11,209 nt of DNA from DSOT01 sp052386775 (GTDB lineage: Bacteria > Pseudomonadota > Gammaproteobacteria > Burkholderiales > SG8-41), in NCBI GenBank assembly GCA_052386775.1, contig JBQTJV010000390.1:1-11209 (forward strand), read 5' to 3'. Positions 7,649-11,209 of the stretch are shown piece by piece; within the stretch, counting starts at the first letter, position 1; every line of letters begins with the position of its first letter. The position numbers and the translations under genes are program-made. Below the pieces are notes generated by a model that was given only the letters and a program-made list of their open reading frames with translations, searched no databases and was not told where the DNA came from.

Positions 7649-8354
7649 CACCCCTTCGGGTAATGCGCCTGCGGCCACCGGTCCGGTATTGTCGTGCCGG
7701 GGCGTGCGGAAGACGTTTCGCCAGGGCGAAATCGACGTTACGGTGCTGATGGGCGTCGATCTCGATGTCAATGCAGGCGAGCGCGTGGCCATAGTGGGCG
7801 CTTCAGGGTCGGGCAAGAGCACGCTGCTGCATCTTTTGGGTGGTCTGGATGAAGCGACGGCCGGGGATATCAGGGTGCTCGGGCAGGATCTGCGTCGCCA
7901 GAGCGAGGCGGAACGCGGCCACACGCGCAACCATGCGCTCGGATTCGTCTATCAGTTCCATCACCTGCTGCCCGAGTTCACGGCGCTGGAAAATGCGGCG
8001 ATGCCGCTGCTGATCCGGCGCGTCAAACTGGACCAGGCGAAAAGCCAGGCGGCGAAGGTGCTGGAGGATGTGGGCCTCGGGCACCGTCTCACCCATACGC
8101 CGGCGGAACTGTCCGGCGGCGAGCGCCAGCGTGTCGCATTGGCGCGGGCCCTCGTTACCCGGCCGGCGTGCGTGCTGGCCGACGAGCCCACCGGCAATCT
8201 CGATCGGCGCAATGCCGAAGCGGTGTTCGATCTCATGCTGCAGCTCAATCGCAGCCTGCGCACCAGCTTCGTCCTGGTGACGCACGACGAGCGCATCGCC
8301 GCGCGGGCGGACCGGATCCTCAGACTGATGGATGGTGTGTTGCAGCCGGCGTGA
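7641..8354 (+). CDS. lolD: Lipoprotein-releasing system ATP-binding protein LolD
   Basis: 237-residue ABC ATPase that powers lipoprotein release through its membrane partner. All nucleotide-binding motifs are intact: Walker A GASGSGKST (53-61), Q-loop Gln 105 in FVYQFHHLLPEFTALEN (a LolD-typical block), signature LSGGERQR (157-164), Walker B VLADEP (178-183, catalytic Glu 182), D-loop GNLD (185-188) and switch His 215. The ATG at 7641 lies inside the last codons of lolC (8-bp overlap), so translation is probably coupled. GGAAG about 10 bp upstream may serve as Shine-Dalgarno. The MacB/FtsE family is close, but the permease neighbour and the FHHLLPEF block favour LolD. Confidence 0.97.
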   Translation: MNDTPSGNAPAATGPVLSCRGVRKTFRQGEIDVTVLMGVDLDVNAGERVAIVGASGSGKSTLLHLLGGLDEATAGDIRVLGQDLRRQSEAERGHTRNHALGFVYQFHHLLPEFTALENAAMPLLIRRVKLDQAKSQAAKVLEDVGLGHRLTHTPAELSGGERQRVALARALVTRPACVLADEPTGNLDRRNAEAVFDLMLQLNRSLRTSFVLVTHDERIAARADRILRLMDGVLQPA

Positions 8355-8363
8355 ATTCGCCGC

Positions 8364-8678
8364 TCAAAGCAAGGTAACGCGCAGGATGTTGGATCGCGTC
8401 AGTTCCTGGTAGATCCGCTCGTCCTGAATCGCTTCTGTCAGAACGAAGCGGGGTGCCGAGCGCTTGATCAGCCGCGGGACGATGATCCCGGCCGCGATAA
8501 CGGCCAGTCCGGTCCAGATCCAGCCCGTCAGGGCGAGCGCGACACCTGCCCCCAGCACCGGCAGCATCATCAACGGCAGCAGCAGGCGCCCGCTCAGGTA
8601 CCGCGCAGCAGCGGCCGGATCGACGTCCACTTTCAGCTGCCCGGCCGCATAGGCCTTCTGGAATTCGTGGTGCGTCAT
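8364..8678 (-). CDS. Small two-helix membrane protein, unknown function
   Basis: 104 residues. An N-terminal soluble stretch (MTHHEFQKAYAAGQLKVDVD) is followed by two predicted membrane helices, about 32-51 (LLLPLMMLPVLGAGVALALT) and 53-71 (WIWTGLAVIAAGIIVPRLI). A positively charged turn (KRSAPR) leads into a short C-terminal tail (residues 77-104) that looks like a small folded segment. I do not recognise a named domain. It starts at ATG 8678, 9 bp after the stop of the glycosylase gene upstream, so it is likely co-transcribed with it. Its stop is 9 bp from the lolD stop on the other strand, and no clear terminator hairpin lies between the convergent genes. Helix hydropathy and operon-like spacing make it a real gene, probably an inner-membrane protein. 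No function can be assigned. Confidence 0.75.
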   Translation of the reverse strand: MTHHEFQKAYAAGQLKVDVDPAAAARYLSGRLLLPLMMLPVLGAGVALALTGWIWTGLAVIAAGIIVPRLIKRSAPRFVLTEAIQDERIYQELTRSNILRVTLL

Positions 8679-8687
8679 CGCGATCGC

Positions 8688-9305
8688 TCAATACTGCACC
8701 GGTATGGGGTCGAGGCTGCGCCAGAGGTACCACGTTGCCACGGATCGCCACGGCGCCCAGGCGGCGCCGAGCTTGCGCATCCTGACCGGAGACAATGCCC
8801 GGCCGCGGTTGTAGCTGATGCGCATCGCGCGCTGCAGCCCCAGGTCGTCCAAGGGCAGCACATCGGGGCGATTCATGTAGAAGATGAGAAACATCTCGGC
8901 TGTCCAGCGGCCGATACCTTTCACCTGTACCAGGTGTCCTATGATGGCCTCATCCTCCAGCGACGACCAGGCACAGACCTCGAGCGTTCCGGAGTCGAAG
9001 CGCGCGGCAAGGTCCTTCAGGTAGAGCACCTTCGATCCCGATAGCCCGCACGCGCGCAGGCGCTCATGGCGTGCCTCGAGCACTGCCGCGGGCGTCATCG
9101 TGGCGAGCTCGGCGCGCAGCCGGTTCCACACGCTCTGCGCCGCCTTTACCGAAAGCTGCTGGCCGACGATAGCGCGGGCGAGCGTTGAGAAGGCATCGCC
9201 GCGACTGCCCACGACCAGGCCTTCGTGCCGGTCGATGAGTTTCCGCAGCACCGTGTCCGCGGCGGCCAGTTCGCGCGTGGCCTGATCCCAGAATTCGGGG
9301 TTCAT
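8688..9305 (-). CDS. DNA-3-methyladenine glycosylase, AlkA-like HhH-GPD family
   Basis: 205 residues from ATG 9305. This family flips out and removes alkylated bases such as 3-methyladenine, starting base excision repair. Visible: the LARAIVGQQLSVKAAQSVW helix block (42-60), LRACGLSGSKVLYLKDLA (83-100), the helix-hairpin-helix LVQVKGIGRWTAEMFLIF (125-142), and LPLDDLGLQRAM (150-161), in which Asp 154 matches the catalytic Asp of AlkA (Asp 238 in E. coli). It lacks the extra N-terminal domain of E. coli AlkA (282 residues) and resembles the compact bacterial/yeast MAG type. The frame is open further upstream to 9491, but that part lies over the DUF2062 gene and does not look like the family, so the ATG at 9305 is chosen. 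It shares ATGA (9305-9302) with the end of the DUF2062 gene, a classic coupled overlap. Confidence 0.93.
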   Translation of the reverse strand: MNPEFWDQATRELAAADTVLRKLIDRHEGLVVGSRGDAFSTLARAIVGQQLSVKAAQSVWNRLRAELATMTPAAVLEARHERLRACGLSGSKVLYLKDLAARFDSGTLEVCAWSSLEDEAIIGHLVQVKGIGRWTAEMFLIFYMNRPDVLPLDDLGLQRAMRISYNRGRALSPVRMRKLGAAWAPWRSVATWYLWRSLDPIPVQY

Positions 9306-9874
9306 GACCGTGCGTTGTTTCGCGCTGCACGCCGCCGTCGCCGCCGCGACCATTGGTAACGCACGTGCAGTTGCCAGGCGTAATCCACGACGAAGTAGCC
9401 GGCCACGGCGAGGATGACCGCGAGCAGCGGCAGGCCGATGATCAGCGGTTTCCCCACGCTGGAGAGCCATTGCAACGCCGCCGGAATCCATTCGCTCAAC
9501 CCCTTGCCTTCGAGATCGAACGCGATCGGAGGCAAGCCGTTCCCGCCTTCGAGCATGACCAATTGCCCCAGCCTGAAGGCCACGTAGTAGAGCGGCACGA
9601 TGGTGAGCGGATTGGAGTACAGCGTGACGAACACTGCGATTGGCAGATTGACGCGGCCGGCGATCGCCAGCATGGCCGCGACCACGAATTGAACCGGATT
9701 GCTGCCGGGGACGAGTCCCGCGAACAATCCGGCGGCGACCCCTCCCGCCACCGAGCGGCGATGCAGGTGCCAGAGATTATGGTGCTGGAGCCAGGGACCG
9801 AACCACGCGATGTAGCGGTTTCGCTTGATGCTGTCGTGGCTGGGCAGGAATTTTCGAAAGCGTTTATTGAGCAT
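9302..9874 (-). CDS. DUF2062 domain membrane protein
   Basis: 190 residues. The DUF2062 pattern is clear: GGVAAGLFAGLVPGSNPVQ (44-62), then NLPIAVFVTLYSNPLTIVPLYY (76-97). A further hydrophobic segment lies at about 143-166 (PLIIGLPLLAVILAVAGYFVV), and the C-terminus is strongly basic, with six consecutive Arg. It is an inner-membrane protein whose biochemical role is not established. It starts at ATG 9874 with only a weak upstream signal. The DNA glycosylase gene follows by a 4-bp overlap and then the small membrane-protein gene, so this looks like the first gene of a three-gene minus-strand unit. It is divergent from comEC, a frequent neighbour of this family in betaproteobacteria as far as I recall. 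Confidence 0.9.
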   Translation of the reverse strand: MLNKRFRKFLPSHDSIKRNRYIAWFGPWLQHHNLWHLHRRSVAGGVAAGLFAGLVPGSNPVQFVVAAMLAIAGRVNLPIAVFVTLYSNPLTIVPLYYVAFRLGQLVMLEGGNGLPPIAFDLEGKGLSEWIPAALQWLSSVGKPLIIGLPLLAVILAVAGYFVVDYAWQLHVRYQWSRRRRRRAARNNARS

Positions 9875-10007
9875 CCCGGGCGGCCGAGGGCGGCGGGAAA
9901 ATGGTGCCGATTCTAAAGCGTCTTGCCGGCAAATCCCAGAAGCGCCTTTGTGGAACCCGGTCCACGGACTCGCCGTTCATCCGTTAAGGTTTCGACGGAG
10001 GAGTCCA
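9875..10007. other. Divergent intergenic region between the DUF2062 gene and comEC
   Basis: 133 bp between two divergent starts, presumably carrying promoters both ways. I see no good -35/-10 pair. A small inverted repeat GTGGA (9950-9954) / TCCAC (9961-9965) with a 6-base loop is too short to call an operator. The only clear signal is the comEC Shine-Dalgarno at its right end. Confidence 0.45.
9997..10003 (+). promoter_or_regulatory. Ribosome binding site fixing the comEC GTG start
   Basis: GGAGGAG lies 4 bp ahead of GTG 10008. It is the strongest Shine-Dalgarno in the window. It decides the start against the longer frame from 9825, whose extra 61 codons cross the divergent region and the start of the DUF2062 gene and lack family-like sequence. 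Confidence 0.85.
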
Positions 10008-10898
10008 GTGCGCTTCAATGTACTGTTTTTTGCGGTGGGCATCTGGCTGCTGCAGCAGCAGTCCGCATTGCCGTCGCTCACGGGCGTCGCCGTGCTGGGC
10101 GCCGCATTACCGGTTGTCCTCGTCATGGGGAGGCGCAACGAGACGCTGCGCCTGATCCAGCGCGCGCTCGTGGCGCTCCTGTGCGCGGCCCTCGGCTACT
10201 ACTGGGCAGCCGCGTTCGCGCACATCAGACTGGCCGAGGAACTCCCCGAAGCATGGGAGGGCCGGGACGTACGTATCGTCGGCGTCATCGCCAGCCTGCC
10301 GCAGATCGATACACGGAGCGTGCGTTTTCCGTTTGATGTGGAGCGCGTGCTGACCGAGGGCGCGCAGGTGCCGCGGCACATCACGCTCGCGTGGTGGGGG
10401 AGCCCGGCGCGAGAGCACGAACGCGGGACGCTTCCAGCGGTGCGCGCGGGAGAGCGATGGGAACTGACGGTGCGGCTGCGCCGTCCGCGCGGCACGGCCA
10501 ATCCGGGGAGCTTCGATTACGAGGCGTGGCTGTTCGAGCGCGGTGTGCGCGCTACCGGATACGTGCGCACCAAAGGGGGCAACCGCAGGCTCGCGCCGAT
10601 GGTGCATGCGCCCGCTTATTGGGTCGGCGCCGCGCGGACCCTGGTGCGGGAACGCATAGAGCGTGCGCTGAGCCAGCAGCCCTACGCCGGCGTGATCGTA
10701 GCGCTGGCGGTGGGCGAGCAGCGTGCGATTCCGGTACAGCAATGGCAGGTATTCACCCGCACCGGGGTCAATCATCTGATGAGCATAAAAGGCCCGATTT
10801 ATACCCATTTTTTCGATACTTCAATGGTTTCAATGTCATCGCAAGCTCCGCTAGTTTTGCGATCGCGGCCGAGTCGATATTCTTGCGCTGCTTTATAG
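10008..10898 (+). pseudogene. comEC: comEC, N-terminal part only; family sequence lost at about 10786
   Basis: ComEC is the inner-membrane channel that imports single-stranded DNA in natural transformation; full proteins are about 750-800 residues. From GTG 10008 this frame shows two N-terminal membrane stretches (about 3-40 and 50-72). Next comes the DUF4131 OB-like domain (about 85-190), with REHERGTLPAVRAGERWEL and the family block RRPRGTANPGSFDYEAWLFE at 158-177. The Competence domain then begins (YAGVIVALAVGEQRAI, then QVFTRTGVNHLMSI ending at 260). ComEC normally continues SGLH here. Instead the frame reads KGPIYTHFF and stops at 10898 after about 36 residues unlike ComEC. The channel core and any C-terminal metallo-beta-lactamase domain are missing. 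Unless the rest lies beyond the window after an insertion, the gene is inactive. The start is secure; the break is real in this sequence but could be an assembly join. Confidence 0.85.
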
Positions 10899-11209
10899 CC
10901 GCGCCGCGTGCTAATGATTCTGAGTCAGAGGTACATCCTTCTACTACGGCTACTGTCCCTCGTAGTTCCCACACCCAATAAGCCTTTTTGCCCTTCCGGC
11001 CCATCCTTACGAATATGCCGTTCTCCGAGTCCCGCCTTTCCCTGCCAACCATGAGGAGGGCTAAGCGCCTTTGCTGTTCTCTACTCAGATTTCTAGTTGC
11101 AGCTACGCCTTGTAAGCCTATTATTGCGCGCAGTCGTAAGGCAAACTCCTCCGCATCCTGAGGCCGGGATTTCAAGGCAGTAATCTTTTCTACCAAATCC
11201 GCGCGCTCT
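10768..11209 (-). CDS. Unrecognised reading frame, open to the right edge, in lower-GC DNA next to the comEC break
   Basis: The minus-strand frame is open from the edge (11208) to TGA at 10770-10768, at least 146 codons. A TTG at 11196 is a possible start, but four more codons upstream (E R A D) are also open, so it is probably the C-terminal part of a larger protein. It has a charged helical N-terminal region with LRLRAIIG and LSREQQRRLALLMVG, then RMGRKGKKAYWVWELRGTVAVV, which looks like beta strands, and a further helical stretch ending in KLAELAMTLKPLKYRKNG. There are no membrane segments. I recognise no domain and see no transposase or integrase catalytic motif. Its last 5 codons (C S S D D) and stop lie in comEC DNA, so its natural C-terminus is uncertain. 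G+C is roughly 50%, against about 62-63% to the left. The frame is long enough to be likely real. Confidence 0.5.
   Translation of the reverse strand, partial: ERADLVEKITALKSRPQDAEEFALRLRAIIGLQGVAATRNLSREQQRRLALLMVGRERRDSENGIFVRMGRKGKKAYWVWELRGTVAVVEGCTSDSESLARGAAIKQRKNIDSAAIAKLAELAMTLKPLKYRKNGYKSGLLCSSDD
10785..10788. other. Junction between comEC and unrelated DNA
   Basis: Up to about 10786 the plus strand matches ComEC; the next codons should encode the conserved Ser-Gly-Leu-His and do not. Base composition drops at the same place, and the minus-strand frame crosses the point. Only one side is visible, so terminal inverted repeats or a target-site duplication cannot be tested here. The first bases beyond the junction (AAAAGGCCCGATTTATACCC) are not an element end that I recognise. 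Confidence 0.75.

Noticed and set aside
9306..9491. 62-codon N-terminal extension of the DNA glycosylase frame
   Set aside because: It overlaps the DUF2062 coding region, is Arg/Ala-rich and unlike the family; the ATG at 9305 in the ATGA overlap is the natural start.
9950..9965. Inverted repeat GTGGA/TCCAC ahead of comEC as operator or terminator
   Set aside because: Only 5 paired bases, no T-run, expected by chance in DNA of this composition.
9825..10007. 61-codon N-terminal extension of comEC
   Set aside because: It crosses the divergent intergenic region into the DUF2062 gene; GTG 10008 has a strong Shine-Dalgarno and family-like N-terminus.
10787..11209. Calling the right-hand segment an insertion sequence or integrase island
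   Set aside because: No transposase or integrase motif, no visible inverted repeats and only one boundary in view; reported as an unexplained junction instead.

Overview
The window (11,209 bp, about 62-63% G+C over most of its length) looks like the chromosome of a betaproteobacterium. The evidence is the recJ-prfB-lysS order, a single LolC/E-type permease followed by lolD, a DUF2062 gene next to comEC, and the protein sequences themselves. I cannot name a genus from this sequence alone. Almost everything left of about 10,786 is ordinary housekeeping DNA.

Left block, minus strand, read right to left: an RpfE-type conserved protein of unknown role (5256-6308), recJ single-strand exonuclease (3563-5272, overlapping it by 17 bp), prfB release factor 2 (2397-3504), lysS lysyl-tRNA synthetase (881-2383), then the N-terminal 279 codons of an acetoacetate-CoA ligase gene that runs off the left edge. 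prfB has the classical +1 programmed frameshift: codon 28 is UGA, within CUU UGA C and preceded by an internal GGAGG. It must be annotated as one joined gene. A perfect TATAAT hexamer in the recJ-prfB gap suggests that prfB and lysS have their own promoter.

Middle block, plus strand: lolC/E permease (6404-7648) and lolD ATPase (7641-8354) overlap by 8 bp and form the inner-membrane ABC machine that releases lipoproteins to LolA. They converge on a minus-strand group: a two-helix membrane protein of unknown function (8364-8678), an AlkA-type DNA glycosylase (8688-9305) and a DUF2062 membrane protein (9302-9874). The last two overlap by 4 bp (ATGA).

Right block: comEC (DNA-uptake channel) starts at a GTG at 10008 with a strong Shine-Dalgarno. 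Its family-like sequence stops abruptly at about 10786, inside the highly conserved NHLxxISGLH-type motif. From there to the right edge the DNA has clearly lower G+C (roughly 50%) and carries, on the minus strand, an unrecognised reading frame that is open to the edge. This junction is the most unusual feature of the window. It could be a mobile-element boundary, a rearrangement between two genes, or an assembly join. One edge alone does not decide between them.
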